Below the pieces are notes generated by a model. That model saw nothing but the letters and a program-made list of their open reading frames with translations. It searched no databases and was not told where the DNA came from. A stretch of 64,000 nucleotides of DNA from Methanomicrobiales archaeon HGW-Methanomicrobiales-3 (GTDB lineage: Archaea; Halobacteriota; Methanomicrobia; Methanomicrobiales; Methanospirillaceae). Positions within the stretch are counted from its first letter, which is position 1. The number at the start of each line of letters is the position of its first letter. The translations under genes and the position numbers were made by a program. The DNA is taken from positions 62,001 to 126,000 of the forward strand of contig PGYK01000010.1 in NCBI GenBank assembly GCA_002839605.1. The letters run 5' to 3'. Of the stretch, positions 1 through 10,056 are shown one piece after another.

Positions 1-118
1 GCACCCGGCAGCGTGAACCGGAACACCGTACCTTTCCCCACACCATCCGACTCCACCCGGATCTTCCCGCCATGGGCTTCAATGATCCGCTTTACCGTGG
101 CAAGGCCGGTGCTAATTC
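1..118 (-). pseudogene. Truncated C-terminus of a sensor histidine kinase
   Basis: Reading leftward, this stretch encodes the G2 box and last strand of a HATPase domain: [16 protein letters not shown] followed by FRFTLPG, running off the left edge of the window. It is nearly identical to the tail of the intact kinase whose 3' end lies at about 742-870. On the N-terminal side (right of 118) the similarity stops abruptly and no H, N or G1 box follows, so at most the last 45 residues remain. It lacks all catalytic parts and should be inert. It may be a duplication scar left when the adjacent toxin-antitoxin pair arrived. Confidence 0.8.
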
Positions 119-170
119 CCCATACCCGTAACAGTCGTGAGAGATTACCTGTGCGAAAAAGAATTAATGC

Positions 171-416
171 ATGAATACCGATGATGTGTATATGAAATCG
201 ATCCATGTTCCCATCATAATCGAAACTGATGAGGATGGGGTCTTCATCGTATCATGCCCCCAGTTCAAAGGCTGCCATACGTATGGAAAAACCATTGATG
301 AGGCACTTGTCCGCATCAGGGAAGTTATTGAACTGTGTATGGAAGATTCGGAGGCATCAGACCACCTCAATACATTTGTGGGATTCCGCGAAGTTGAGAT
401 TGTCTCTGGTGCGTAA
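171..416 (+). CDS. hicB: HicB-family antitoxin
   Basis: This 81-residue protein matches the HicB antitoxin fold. It has an N-terminal beta strand ([16 protein letters not shown]), the family signature [18 protein letters not shown], and an acidic helix ([11 protein letters not shown]). HicB normally neutralises the HicA mRNA interferase and represses its own operon. There is no long C-terminal DNA-binding domain, so any autoregulation would rely on the short partial domain. The gene overlaps hicA by one base (TAATG), which indicates translational coupling. The start is uncertain: the ATG at 171, or the ATG at 192 with a TATA-like AATTAATGC about 27 bases upstream. The latter would suit a leaderless mRNA. 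Confidence 0.85.
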   Translation: MNTDDVYMKSIHVPIIIETDEDGVFIVSCPQFKGCHTYGKTIDEALVRIREVIELCMEDSEASDHLNTFVGFREVEIVSGA

Positions 417-655
417 TGCTTCCAATAATGAAGGGAAAAGATCTGGTTGCTCTTCTTGAGACGATAGGTTTTACTGCCATCCGCCAGAGAGGATCTCATG
501 TCCGGATGAAATCTGATGATGGCAGGTTCACCTCTGTACCTGTTCACAGCGGAGAGGATATACCAAAAGGGCTGCTGCGAAAGATAATCCGGGAAGATCT
601 TGAAATTACCCTTGAAGATTTTGTGGATGCTTATGAAAAATATAAGGGGCATTAA
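416..655 (+). CDS. hicA: HicA-family mRNA interferase toxin
   Basis: This is a 79-residue double-stranded RNA-binding-fold toxin of the YcfA/HicA family. The core reads MKGKDLVALLETIGF, then RQRGSHVRMKSDDGR, where the histidine of GSH is the expected catalytic residue, then VPVHSGEDIPKGLLRKI. HicA proteins cleave mRNA when not held by HicB. The order here is antitoxin first, the reverse of the commonest arrangement, and the ATG overlaps the hicB stop. A second in-frame ATG at 428 gives a more typical MKGK start. The pair sits between two copies of the same kinase 3' end, which suggests acquisition by recombination. Confidence 0.85.
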   Translation: MLPIMKGKDLVALLETIGFTAIRQRGSHVRMKSDDGRFTSVPVHSGEDIPKGLLRKIIREDLEITLEDFVDAYEKYKGH

Positions 656-727
656 GTATTCCCTTACAAAACCAGATTTGGATGCCGTTTTTTATTGTGA
701 AAGAGAATGACTGATACCTGACTTCAT

Positions 728-3340
728 TCACTCGTTTTCCGGTGCCCCCGGCAGCGTGAACCGGAACGTCGTCCCCTTCCCCACACCTTCCGACTCCACC
801 CGGATCTTCCCGCCATGCGCCTCGATGATCCGCTTTACGGTGGCAAGACCGATGCCGGTGCCGGGAACCTCCGGGTGGAAACGTTCGTAGAGCCCGAAGA
901 CGTTTGCAAGGTTCTCCCCTTTTATGCCCATGCCATTATCCCGCACGAAAATGACCGGGGCTCCTGCCTCATGCTGTACCCCCACTTCCACCCGGGGCTC
1001 TTGCTGGTCGCCCATGAATTTGACCGCGTTGTCGAGCAGGTTCGTCATCACCTGCAGGAGACGCTGACGGTCACCCAGCACCACGGGGAGGTTGTCCGAA
1101 ATGACCAGCGTAACACCGCGTTCTTTTGTGGTGGCGTCCAGCATCCCTGCTGCTTCCCGGGCAAGATCCGTAAACGGGATTTTGACCGGCGTATCAACGG
1201 CTTTCCCGCTCCGGGAGAGGGCCAGCAGGGTTGTTATCAGCCCCTCCAGTTTTTTCGCTGATTCAGATATCCGCTGGATATCCGTGGTCACCCGGTCGGT
1301 ATTGCCGGATTTCATATCATCTTCAAGCAGGGCGAGGAATGCCCGTATGGCAAGGAGCGGGCTTTTCAGATCATGAGACACCGTGTACGTGAACCGGTCA
1401 AGCTCCGCATTCTTTTGGGCAAGTTCGTTAATGAGGGTCTCCCGCTGCTCTTCCGCACGTTTCCGGCCGGTGATGTCAAGGAAACAGACAAGACTTGCGA
1501 TCAGATGATCCTGGCCATCAAAGACCGGTGTTCCGAATATCTCGAGGAGAACGCGGGTCCCGTCGGGGTGGACAACCTCCATGTCATCAGCATAGCTGCT
1601 CTCGCCCCGCATACCCTTAATAATCGGCATGGTATCCGGGGGATACCGTTCAGAGCTGCCGGACCGGAATGCTTCATAGACCTCGGCAAGGTTTTCGCGG
1701 GATGCATCCGGCAAAATACCCCTTCCAAGGAGACGACCCGCGGCCGTATTGGCAACGATCGGCTTTCCGGTCGGAACCTCGACCATGAATATGCCTATCG
1801 GGATGGTGTCAAGCAGCGTATTGAACAGCCGGTTCCGGGTGGCAAGCTCTTCTGTTTGCTGCCGGAGAATGTCATCCATCCGTTTCTTTGCGGTGATGTC
1901 CATGATATTCCCGCAAACCCGTACAATCCGGCCGTCCTGCAGTTCCGGCCTGCCCATGGTCCGCACCTGGATCTGCTGGCCGTCTGCCCGGAACAGTTCG
2001 AGCTCAAGATCATATGGTTCGCCCTGCTCATGACAGCGCCGGAAGGCTTCGCTGATCACCGGCATGTCCCGGGGCGCATAGAACTGGATATCGCGGCTGA
2101 CTTCGGTTGGATCGAAATCCTTCCCAACGCCATAGATCCGGTACACTTCATCGGTCCACGTGACCCAGCCGGTGGCGACATCGTATTCCCAGCCACCTAA
2201 ACGGGAGATCTCCTGCGTCTCGTTGAGAAGGGCATGGGCTTTTTTTATGGCTTCTTCGGCCGCTTTTACACGGGTGATGTCCCGTGCTGCTGCAAAGACC
2301 CCGCGGATAGTCCCTTTGCTGTCGTGATAGAGAGTTGCATTGTACAAAACCGGCAGGGTATGCCCGTCCACATGCCGCATCTCAAGGGGGTAATCAATCA
2401 CCGTGCCTTCTGTAAAGACCCGGCTGTACCCCTCGCGGGCCACCTGCGGTTCGGTGAAATAATCACAGAAATCAGTACCTATCAGTTCATTTCTTGTGCG
2501 GCCGGTTGCTTTCTCGGTTGCGGCATTCACATCCTGGATCTTCCCCTCCGGGCTGATGGTCACCAGCGGATCGGGACTTGCTTCAATCAGGCTCCGGTTG
2601 TAGAAACTCGATTCAGCAAGTGCGCTCTCTGCCTCCTTTTGGGGAGAGATGTCCTCGATCTGGGCAAGGAAATGGCGCAAGCGGCCCTGAGAATCGCGGA
2701 TTGCCGTTACCCGCAGATGCCCCCAGAGAATGCTCCCGTCTTTCCTTACATACCGTTTTTCCGTGTCATACACCGGAATTATCCCGGCCACCAGCTGGCG
2801 GATATTCTCAAGGTCGCCTGCCAGGTAATCGGGATGAGTAATCTCCTGAAAGGAGATCTTCTGCAGTTCGTCTTCTGAATAACCGGTCATGGACATCCAT
2901 GCCGGGTTAACCGAAAAGAACCGGAAATCCGGCGTGACAAGGGCCATACCGATCGGGCTGCTCTCAAAGATCTTCCGGAACCGCTCCTCGTTCTCCCGCA
3001 GGGCTTCTTCTGCATCCCTGCGTTCGACAAGATATACCACTATCGCTGCGATGCCGATAAACACGAGTGCCCGGAGGAATGCACCTCCCAACTCTTCGGG
3101 ATTGCCCGGCACCAGCATCACAACCAGCCCGAGGTAGAGCAGGCTGAGCAGAAGAGAGAGCCAGAACCCTTTTTTCCGGTAATGGTACGCAAGGAGCACG
3201 ATCGGCAGGTAGTAGAGGTGCATGAATATTATCGTGATCCCCTGCGACAGGCAGTACGCAGTGATGAGCAGGACGGCACATGACAGTACAAGAATTACCG
3301 CCCGCCATGCATTCTCGGTTAACGTGAGTTCAGTCCGCAT
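728..3340 (-). CDS. Membrane PAS sensor histidine kinase
   Basis: This is an 870-residue kinase. Four to five hydrophobic segments come first, including an HLYYLPIVLLAYHYRKKG-type stretch shared with other proteins in this window. Four PAS domains follow (about residues 120-600). The HisKA H box SHDLKSPL has its phospho-acceptor near His656. The HATPase domain has N box NLLDNAVKF, G1 DNGMGI and G2 GTGIGL. It should autophosphorylate in response to an unknown signal at the membrane. The chosen ATG at 3340 has GGGAGG nine bases upstream; a longer reading frame to 3469 would run deep into the upstream kinase. It overlaps that gene by 11 bases, so the two are co-transcribed. No partner response regulator is adjacent. 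Confidence 0.9.
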   Translation of the reverse strand: MRTELTLTENAWRAVILVLSCAVLLITAYCLSQGITIIFMHLYYLPIVLLAYHYRKKGFWLSLLLSLLYLGLVVMLVPGNPEELGGAFLRALVFIGIAAIVVYLVERRDAEEALRENEERFRKIFESSPIGMALVTPDFRFFSVNPAWMSMTGYSEDELQKISFQEITHPDYLAGDLENIRQLVAGIIPVYDTEKRYVRKDGSILWGHLRVTAIRDSQGRLRHFLAQIEDISPQKEAESALAESSFYNRSLIEASPDPLVTISPEGKIQDVNAATEKATGRTRNELIGTDFCDYFTEPQVAREGYSRVFTEGTVIDYPLEMRHVDGHTLPVLYNATLYHDSKGTIRGVFAAARDITRVKAAEEAIKKAHALLNETQEISRLGGWEYDVATGWVTWTDEVYRIYGVGKDFDPTEVSRDIQFYAPRDMPVISEAFRRCHEQGEPYDLELELFRADGQQIQVRTMGRPELQDGRIVRVCGNIMDITAKKRMDDILRQQTEELATRNRLFNTLLDTIPIGIFMVEVPTGKPIVANTAAGRLLGRGILPDASRENLAEVYEAFRSGSSERYPPDTMPIIKGMRGESSYADDMEVVHPDGTRVLLEIFGTPVFDGQDHLIASLVCFLDITGRKRAEEQRETLINELAQKNAELDRFTYTVSHDLKSPLLAIRAFLALLEDDMKSGNTDRVTTDIQRISESAKKLEGLITTLLALSRSGKAVDTPVKIPFTDLAREAAGMLDATTKERGVTLVISDNLPVVLGDRQRLLQVMTNLLDNAVKFMGDQQEPRVEVGVQHEAGAPVIFVRDNGMGIKGENLANVFGLYERFHPEVPGTGIGLATVKRIIEAHGGKIRVESEGVGKGTTFRFTLPGAPENE

Positions 3341-6300
3341 GGGTTGCATCCTCCCGCTCCCCGGAACTTCCCGCTCCCGGCAGCGTGAACCGGAACACCG
3401 CACCTTTCCCTTCGCCTTCGGATTCCGCCCATATACGGCCACCGTGGGCTTCGATGATCTTCCGGACAATGGGAAGACCGATGCCGGTACCGGGCGCCGT
3501 CACATCGAGACGCTCGAAGAGGTTGAAGATCCGGTCCAGGTACCGGGGATTGATCCCGATACCATTGTCTGCAACAAAGAAGACCGGATCCGCCCCGCCC
3601 TGTTCGGCACCGATCCTTATCACCGGATGTTCCTGAGCGCCGGAGAACTTGGCTGCATTTTCGATGAGATTGATCATCACCTCGCGGATACGGGCATGAT
3701 CCACGAACACGTCCGGAAGATCAGGGGCGATCTCGACTGTCACCCCCCGTTCGGCAAGCGGCATGGCAAGAAGGTCCACGGCTTCCCGGGCAATGGTACC
3801 AAACGCCATTTTCTGCGGGGGGTTTGAGATCTTCCCGACCCGGGCAAGTTCAAGGAGATCGGAAAGGAGTGCCTGCATAGTATCGGCAGCGGTGATGATA
3901 CGGCTGACATCATTTTTGAGCAGCAGCGGATCATCATTCTGCGCATCGCCTTCCAGCAGCCCGGCAAAACCTTTGATGGTGATGAGCGGGCTTTTTAAAT
4001 CGTGCGATACCGTGTAGGTGAAGCGTTCGAGCTCGGCATTCTTCAGTTCGAGTTCTGCGATGAGTTTCTCACGCTGCATCTCCATATCCTTCCGGTCCGT
4101 GATATCAGTAAAAACCGTGGCAAACTGCCCCTGTTTCGGACGGTACGCCCGTACTTCATACCACTTTTTCAGATCCCGGCTGAAATTTTCAAACAGTTCC
4201 GGCTGTCCCGACAGGGCAACACGCCCGTACGTCTCGATCCAGTACGGCTCTGTACCGGGAAGTACCTCCAGAACCGCACGATTGATAATATCCGCAGCAG
4301 AAAGGCCGGTCATTGCCTCAAATGCCGGGTTGACCATCAGGAACCGGTAATCAACCGGAATGCCGGCATCGTCACAGATGATCTCGTGCAGGGCAAAAGC
4401 AGCAGTGACATTCACAAAGAGCTCGCGGTACTTCTCCTCGCTCTTCCGCACGGCATCCTCAGCCATCTTCCGATCGGTGATATCCTGCCCCTGCGCAATG
4501 GTTGCAACCATCGTTGTCGTGTCCAGAGCATAGATCGTTGCCGAATTCCACAGCACGATCCGCACCTCGCCGGACACGGTGAGGATCGGAATCTCGACCG
4601 TCTCCCACCGCTCACCGGCAACGGTTCTTTGTATCTGGTTTAACGAGCTTGCCCGGCTCTCTTCCGGGAAGAGAAGAGCAAGAGGGCTGCCGAGGACCTC
4701 GGCTTCGCTCCTGCCGGTCAGGCGCTCGAACGCGTGGTTGAACCGGGTGATCCGGAATTGCGGGTCCCAGACAATGATCGGGACATTGGCATAATTGAAC
4801 AGGTTCTGGAGGTAATCATTGGTCTCCCGCAGGGCATCCTCGGCGGTCCTGCGTTGTGTGATGTCCTGGATAACCCCGACAACTTTGAGCGGATTGCCCC
4901 CCGCATCTTTTTTGAGCCGGGCGATCGACAGGATCATTTTCTGCGGGGTACCATCAACCGGATTGATGGCAAATTCAAGATTGTACTCCCTCCCATCCGC
5001 GATCAGGTCAACAAGAGCCTGGTGGACACGCTCACGTTCACCAATGCAGGCTTCGATCTGGTCGATGGGGAACTCGCCCGCGACCGGGGGCAGCCCGTAG
5101 ATCCTGGCTGCTTCCGCGGAACCCCAGATTGTGCCGGTCGCAAGATCGTACTCCCAGCCGCCAACGTGGCCGATCTCCTGGGCCATGATGAGTCGCGCTT
5201 CACTCTCGCGGAGCGCGGTATCTGCCGTGCGTTTCCGGATATGGTTCCAGACGCCCTGCATCAGGAGCGTGAGGTTATCCACATCGGCCTGTGTGTAGTC
5301 CGCGTCCTTGTTGGCAACAGCACAGACCATCACGATCTGTGCCCCGTCAAAGATCGGCACCGAGACGAACCGGCTGACCGGCACATGCCCCGGGGGGAGA
5401 CCCTTCTTTCCCGGTATCGGGGCGGCATAATCGTTGACCACCTGAGGCTTGCGCTGCCGGACCGCTTCAGCCCAGATGCCGGCCCGTGCAACCGGGAAAT
5501 GGAGGGGAGCGGCGGCAACCGAACAGTCCTTCATCACCGACTTTGACCAGGCCGTGATCTCAAAGACCGATTCATCCGGTGTCATCACACCGAGAAAGGC
5601 AAGAGGACTTCTCGTCATCCGGCCCGCGGCTTCAAGCACAAAGTCGGCAAGTTCCTGTTCCGTTGCAGACTCCATCTCATAAAGCCGCAGCAGCACCCCC
5701 ATCCGCTCCCGGTCCTGCTCCTCGTACTCCCGCCGGCTTGCCTCAGCCGCGAAGAGGGACCGGTAATAGTATTTCTGGCGGCGCTGCCAGAGAAGGCCGG
5801 TAACAACAATCGCTCCGGCCAGCGTGCCGATGACCAGTGCGATGATGAGCCCGGAACGGGTACGCCATGTGGCATATGCTTCCGCAGTATCCACCTTGGC
5901 CACCATGAACCAGGGCGAGCCGGGGATGGGTTCAAGCACGGAAATGACATCGGTGCCACGGTAATCCTTCCCGGAAAATGTACCGGTAGTTCCCAGCACC
6001 GCCATCACCGCGGGAACCTCAGACTGCGTGAGAGGGATGGTCAGGTTCAGCGCGGAACCCGGCTGGTGCCGGAGATCGTTCAGGAAAAGGACGTGATCGC
6101 CCTCCCGCATAACGAGCAGGGTCTCGGCGGTTTCGCTGGGCACCGGCCAGGTCTGGATGTACGGGTACAGGAATTCTTCGGGATCAATGGAGAGGATCAC
6201 CGCCCCGACCGGTATTTTCTGGCCGTCACGATCCAGCATGAGCGGCGCAATGACACTGGTATGGATCTGCCCGGTCTGAAAAAACCGGTGGAAATCCGTC

Positions 6301-6761
6301 AGGAGGGGCGCCCGCGTCATGACGGATTCGGCTACCTTCCCCCTTACATCCGGAGTAATTGTGGCAACCCCGGGATCAAGGCTGAGCCGGACCTCCCCGT
6401 CCGGGTCCACGAGGATGACATTCTGGTAATGAGACGAGGTATTCATCTCCCGGAACCGGCCAAGGATCTTCTCCCTGCTTTCCATGTCTCCGTCCCGGAG
6501 GTACTCATCGACTCCTTCGATGAGAAACGGGCTTGACGAGAGCACCCGGGCATCAAAGAGCCGGTCCTCCCGCCATGCCGCGATCTGCCCGGCCTTTAAC
6601 GAGGCGATCCCGGTAAGGTCCCGGGTCACCTGCGAGGTAATCTGCTCTTCCTGCGCCTGGTACAAGAGGGCTCCTCCAAGGAGGATGGCAAGAAAGAGGA
6701 GGAGCATGGCAACGATGAGGCCATACGGGGGTTTATCCGGTGGAACACCCGCAGGCGGCAT
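3330..6761 (-). CDS. Membrane Cache/GAF/PAS sensor histidine kinase
   Basis: At 1143 residues, this is a large two-transmembrane kinase. The first segment (YGLIVAMLLLFLAILLGG) and a second near residue 310 bracket a periplasmic domain of about 270 residues with a Cache-like layout. A GAF-like region follows, with FVSVPIFDG near its end, then three PAS domains. The C-terminal kinase has H box SHDLKSPL, N box NLIENAAKF, G1 DNGIGI and G2 GTGIGL. It senses an extracellular ligand by inference only. It is the upstream gene of a two-kinase operon, and its C-terminal 60 residues closely resemble those of its neighbour, so they are recent paralogues in the catalytic part. A purine-rich AAGGGAATT precedes the ATG. 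Confidence 0.9.
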   Translation of the reverse strand: MPPAGVPPDKPPYGLIVAMLLLFLAILLGGALLYQAQEEQITSQVTRDLTGIASLKAGQIAAWREDRLFDARVLSSSPFLIEGVDEYLRDGDMESREKILGRFREMNTSSHYQNVILVDPDGEVRLSLDPGVATITPDVRGKVAESVMTRAPLLTDFHRFFQTGQIHTSVIAPLMLDRDGQKIPVGAVILSIDPEEFLYPYIQTWPVPSETAETLLVMREGDHVLFLNDLRHQPGSALNLTIPLTQSEVPAVMAVLGTTGTFSGKDYRGTDVISVLEPIPGSPWFMVAKVDTAEAYATWRTRSGLIIALVIGTLAGAIVVTGLLWQRRQKYYYRSLFAAEASRREYEEQDRERMGVLLRLYEMESATEQELADFVLEAAGRMTRSPLAFLGVMTPDESVFEITAWSKSVMKDCSVAAAPLHFPVARAGIWAEAVRQRKPQVVNDYAAPIPGKKGLPPGHVPVSRFVSVPIFDGAQIVMVCAVANKDADYTQADVDNLTLLMQGVWNHIRKRTADTALRESEARLIMAQEIGHVGGWEYDLATGTIWGSAEAARIYGLPPVAGEFPIDQIEACIGERERVHQALVDLIADGREYNLEFAINPVDGTPQKMILSIARLKKDAGGNPLKVVGVIQDITQRRTAEDALRETNDYLQNLFNYANVPIIVWDPQFRITRFNHAFERLTGRSEAEVLGSPLALLFPEESRASSLNQIQRTVAGERWETVEIPILTVSGEVRIVLWNSATIYALDTTTMVATIAQGQDITDRKMAEDAVRKSEEKYRELFVNVTAAFALHEIICDDAGIPVDYRFLMVNPAFEAMTGLSAADIINRAVLEVLPGTEPYWIETYGRVALSGQPELFENFSRDLKKWYEVRAYRPKQGQFATVFTDITDRKDMEMQREKLIAELELKNAELERFTYTVSHDLKSPLITIKGFAGLLEGDAQNDDPLLLKNDVSRIITAADTMQALLSDLLELARVGKISNPPQKMAFGTIAREAVDLLAMPLAERGVTVEIAPDLPDVFVDHARIREVMINLIENAAKFSGAQEHPVIRIGAEQGGADPVFFVADNGIGINPRYLDRIFNLFERLDVTAPGTGIGLPIVRKIIEAHGGRIWAESEGEGKGAVFRFTLPGAGSSGEREDATHAD

Positions 6762-6941
6762 AGAATTCCCTTATCCATCTCACCGTAAAAAACTTCCTCA
6801 TTAAAAAACCGGGCGAATCGGGGGCAGGCTACAGCGGAATATCCAAAAGAGAACCGGCCGGGTCCTGTCGTGCAATGCCCCTTTCAGGCAGCATTCCGAA
6901 AACGGGCATTTCACGGAGCCGGATATTGCCTGTACGATGAT

Positions 6942-9938
6942 TCAGGAGTCACGGGAAATGCGGTACCCGCCTTTCGGCACCACGATCTCGAACCGTGCCC
7001 CCTTCCCCGGCTCACCAGTTTCCGTGATCGTGATGCCGGTAATGGACAGGATCTCACGTGAGAGGAAGAGGCCAAGACCGGTATGTTTGCCAAAGCCCCG
7101 TTCAAAGAGCCGTTTCTTGTCATCCATTGAGATCCCGGCGCCGTTATCCTGGACGGCGATCACGAACGCGCCGTCCGATTCCGCTCCTGTGATCCTTATC
7201 TCCGTCATCCCCGGTCCCCCGTACCGGAGCGCATTCTCGATCAGGTTGTAAAAGACCTTCTCGAGCAGCGGATCGGCATACACTTCACTCCCCGGAACCT
7301 CTGCGATAATACGGATATCGCGGAGGGCAAGAGATGAAATTGCTTTTTTTATCCCGTCATCGATATCCTGCCAGACCGGGGCTTTCACCCCGAGATCCTG
7401 GTACTCTTTGGTGAAGACGATCTGGCGCCCGATGGCATCTGCCGCACGCTCCGCTTTGAGGATGTATTCCGAGGTCTGTGCTGCATCCTCAAGGGTCTCT
7501 TTTGAGAGTTCCAGAAACGCCTTTAACGAGAAGAGCTGGTTGTTGATGTCATGCCGGGTTATACTCGAGAGCAGGTTCAGTTTCCGGTTCACCTGCAGGA
7601 GCGCCTCCTCAGCCTGCCGGCGGGCCTGGATATCATAACACGATCCAATGTAGCCCGTAAACACCCCGTCCGGCGTATAGAACGGTTTCCCGCAGTCATT
7701 CAGCCAGTGGAAGGAGCCGTCATGGTACCGGAGCCGGTACTCCATCTCGAACGGTTTTCGCAACGAAAAATTGTCACGATAGATCGTCAGGCACCGGTCG
7801 AGATCTTCCGGGTGCACGCCCTCTACCCACCCGTCCCCGAGCTCCTGCTCAAGGCTCCGGCCGGTAAACGAGAGCCAGTCGCGGTTGAAATAATCGCATT
7901 TCCCGGAGACATCCGCACGCCAGATTGGGTTGGGGAAGTCATCGAGGACTTTTAAGTAAAAGTCCCGGGCCTTCCTCAGTTCGTCTTCCGCCAGCTTGCG
8001 CTCAGTGATATCCCGTGCTGCTGCATAGATGAGGTTTTCGTAGGGAAAGGACCGCCACTCAATCCACCGCCAGGAGCCATCTTTGCACCGGTACCGGTTC
8101 TCAAAACCGGTCACTTCCCGGCGATTTTTCAGATCCTCAATTGCCGCAAGAGTACTATTCATATCATCGGGATGCACGAAATCCAGAAACCGGTGCGCCA
8201 TCAGGTCTTCTAAAGAGTACCCCAGCGTGGTTTCCCAGGCCCGGTTCAGCTTGCGGAAATACCCCTCCTTGTCGGCAATACAGAGGAGGTCGAGGGCAAC
8301 CGTAAAAAACTGGTTGAGTTCTTCGGTTGTCTTTTGCAGGGCTGTCTCTGCCAGTTTCCGTTCGGTCACATCCTCAAAGACCGCAACAAAGTAATCCTTC
8401 TGAGGGGAGAAGACCGAGACTTTCAGCCATTTATTGAGCGGCAAAAAATCGATCTCGAACTTCTCCGGGTTCCCGGTCATTGCAACGCGGCCGTACGTGG
8501 CAAACAGTTCCGGGTTCAGGGTGCGAATACCGGGAATCGCTTCAAGTACCCGTTTCCCTGCTATGTTCTGAAGGCCGGTCAGGTCGCCAAAGGCACGGTT
8601 GACATCGAGATACTCCCAGTCCACGGGTGTTCCCTCAGCATCGTAGATCATCCGGCAGTAGGCAAACCCCTCAAGCATGTTCTCAAACAGGGTCCGGTAT
8701 TTCTGTTCGCTCGCCGTAAGGGCATCCTCCGCCCTCACACGCTCAATGACATGGCCCATCCGCCCGGCAACAGCAGTGATAAGATCCTGCTCCTCCGGCA
8801 GGAACGGGTCAATTCCTCCGCCCGAAAGATCTTGAGAGTAACTGACCTCCACGCGGCCGGCCGTCTTGCCCCGTACACGGATATCCTGGCCCAGCATGTG
8901 GGGCGTCACAGAGAAACCGGATGACGTATACTCCACACCGTCAAATTCGATCCGTGCCCCGCTGATCTCCGGGTATTGCATGGCAGGGGGGATGAGCGCG
9001 ACCGTCTTTTCAAGGATTGCGGGAATCGAGGAACCCTCCTGCTCCACCAGGGATGAGATCCGGTACAGGCAGGTGAGTTCCTTGATCCGCTCATTCAGGA
9101 CATGCTCGTTCATCCGTATCTTGCGCAGGAGGAGGTCGTACGGCCGGGTCAGGGCAATGACCACGAACGCCCGGTAGAAGAGGTACACCGAGAGGAGCCG
9201 GAAGAGGTGGCCGAGCATATTCATGAACCCGTACACGCTCACGTAGGACGTGAACGCCAGTTCCCCGAAGATGAGGAAGACCTGTGCGGCAATCAGGTAA
9301 CGCCATACTGAGGGATCGAAATGCTCCCGTTTCCGGTACAGGATCACGATGGTGGCTGTCAGGATGAGCGAGATGAGGTACTCGCTGTAAATCTTGAAGG
9401 GGGTGAGCCCACTCCCCTCACCATAACACTGCGGGAAATTCTGCCAGGTGAAGATACTCAGAAAAATAAGAGCTGTGGCAACTGAGCAGGCCGCAATGAT
9501 GACAGGTGCATCATACGTTTTCCTGCGGGTGATGAATCTCCCGATGAAGAGAGTGGCGATGAGGAACGCGATGCTCTGGAAGTACCGGGCAGCGATCCAG
9601 AGCTGGGTGGGGAGATCGGCACTGGTACCGAAGATCCCCATGCCCTTGTACGCAAGGGTATGAACGAGATCGATGCCCCCGATGAACAAAAACGAGATCC
9701 CCACGATCAGGAAGAACCCGTCTGGGACAACCTTCCGGGTGTTCCAGATGATGATGAATATCGCAAACGCAACGGCGATGCCAAAGAACTCCACGAACGT
9801 ATGGAAGAGGAGGAAATTCTGCGTGCTGATGAACCAGAGGACAAGGAGCATCGCAAGCACCCCGGCCACCTGAATGCCATACCCCGTACGCAGCCAACCC
9901 GCGATCCTGCGGGCGTTCACGGTATTATCCTCAGCCAT
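6942..9938 (-). CDS. MASE3-type membrane PAS histidine kinase
   Basis: This 998-residue kinase begins with a seven-segment membrane sensor of the MASE3 type (about residues 12-265, including FLFIGGIDLVHTLAYKGMGI). A weak GAF-like region and three to four PAS domains follow. The histidine box has the methanogen form SSITRHDINNQLFSLKAF rather than the SHDLKSP form of the two neighbouring kinases. The ATPase domain shows NLIENALRYG, DNGAGI and GLGLFLSREI. Ligand and output are unknown. GGGGGAG lies just before the ATG, and a TATA-like CCTTATAACC at 9981-9990 on the same strand is a plausible promoter. It is separated by 180 bases from the next kinase, so it is probably a separate transcription unit. 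Confidence 0.9.
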   Translation of the reverse strand: MAEDNTVNARRIAGWLRTGYGIQVAGVLAMLLVLWFISTQNFLLFHTFVEFFGIAVAFAIFIIIWNTRKVVPDGFFLIVGISFLFIGGIDLVHTLAYKGMGIFGTSADLPTQLWIAARYFQSIAFLIATLFIGRFITRRKTYDAPVIIAACSVATALIFLSIFTWQNFPQCYGEGSGLTPFKIYSEYLISLILTATIVILYRKREHFDPSVWRYLIAAQVFLIFGELAFTSYVSVYGFMNMLGHLFRLLSVYLFYRAFVVIALTRPYDLLLRKIRMNEHVLNERIKELTCLYRISSLVEQEGSSIPAILEKTVALIPPAMQYPEISGARIEFDGVEYTSSGFSVTPHMLGQDIRVRGKTAGRVEVSYSQDLSGGGIDPFLPEEQDLITAVAGRMGHVIERVRAEDALTASEQKYRTLFENMLEGFAYCRMIYDAEGTPVDWEYLDVNRAFGDLTGLQNIAGKRVLEAIPGIRTLNPELFATYGRVAMTGNPEKFEIDFLPLNKWLKVSVFSPQKDYFVAVFEDVTERKLAETALQKTTEELNQFFTVALDLLCIADKEGYFRKLNRAWETTLGYSLEDLMAHRFLDFVHPDDMNSTLAAIEDLKNRREVTGFENRYRCKDGSWRWIEWRSFPYENLIYAAARDITERKLAEDELRKARDFYLKVLDDFPNPIWRADVSGKCDYFNRDWLSFTGRSLEQELGDGWVEGVHPEDLDRCLTIYRDNFSLRKPFEMEYRLRYHDGSFHWLNDCGKPFYTPDGVFTGYIGSCYDIQARRQAEEALLQVNRKLNLLSSITRHDINNQLFSLKAFLELSKETLEDAAQTSEYILKAERAADAIGRQIVFTKEYQDLGVKAPVWQDIDDGIKKAISSLALRDIRIIAEVPGSEVYADPLLEKVFYNLIENALRYGGPGMTEIRITGAESDGAFVIAVQDNGAGISMDDKKRLFERGFGKHTGLGLFLSREILSITGITITETGEPGKGARFEIVVPKGGYRISRDS

Positions 9939-10022
9939 TACTCCCCCATGAAAAGATACGCTATGCCATTCTTGATCTGTCAGGTTATAAGGTTTTTTTG
10001 CGTATTTCTTTAAAAAACAGGC

Positions 10023-10033
10023 AAATTATATAC
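10023..10033 (+). promoter_or_regulatory. Archaeal box A (TATA) for the PAS sensor gene
   Basis: AAATTATATAC is centred about 29 bases before the ATG at 10057. That spacing places transcription initiation at or next to the start codon, so the mRNA is probably leaderless. No Shine-Dalgarno sequence precedes this ATG, which agrees with that. Confidence 0.6.
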
Positions 10034-10056
10034 CAAGCGGCGCTAATCACCATTCC

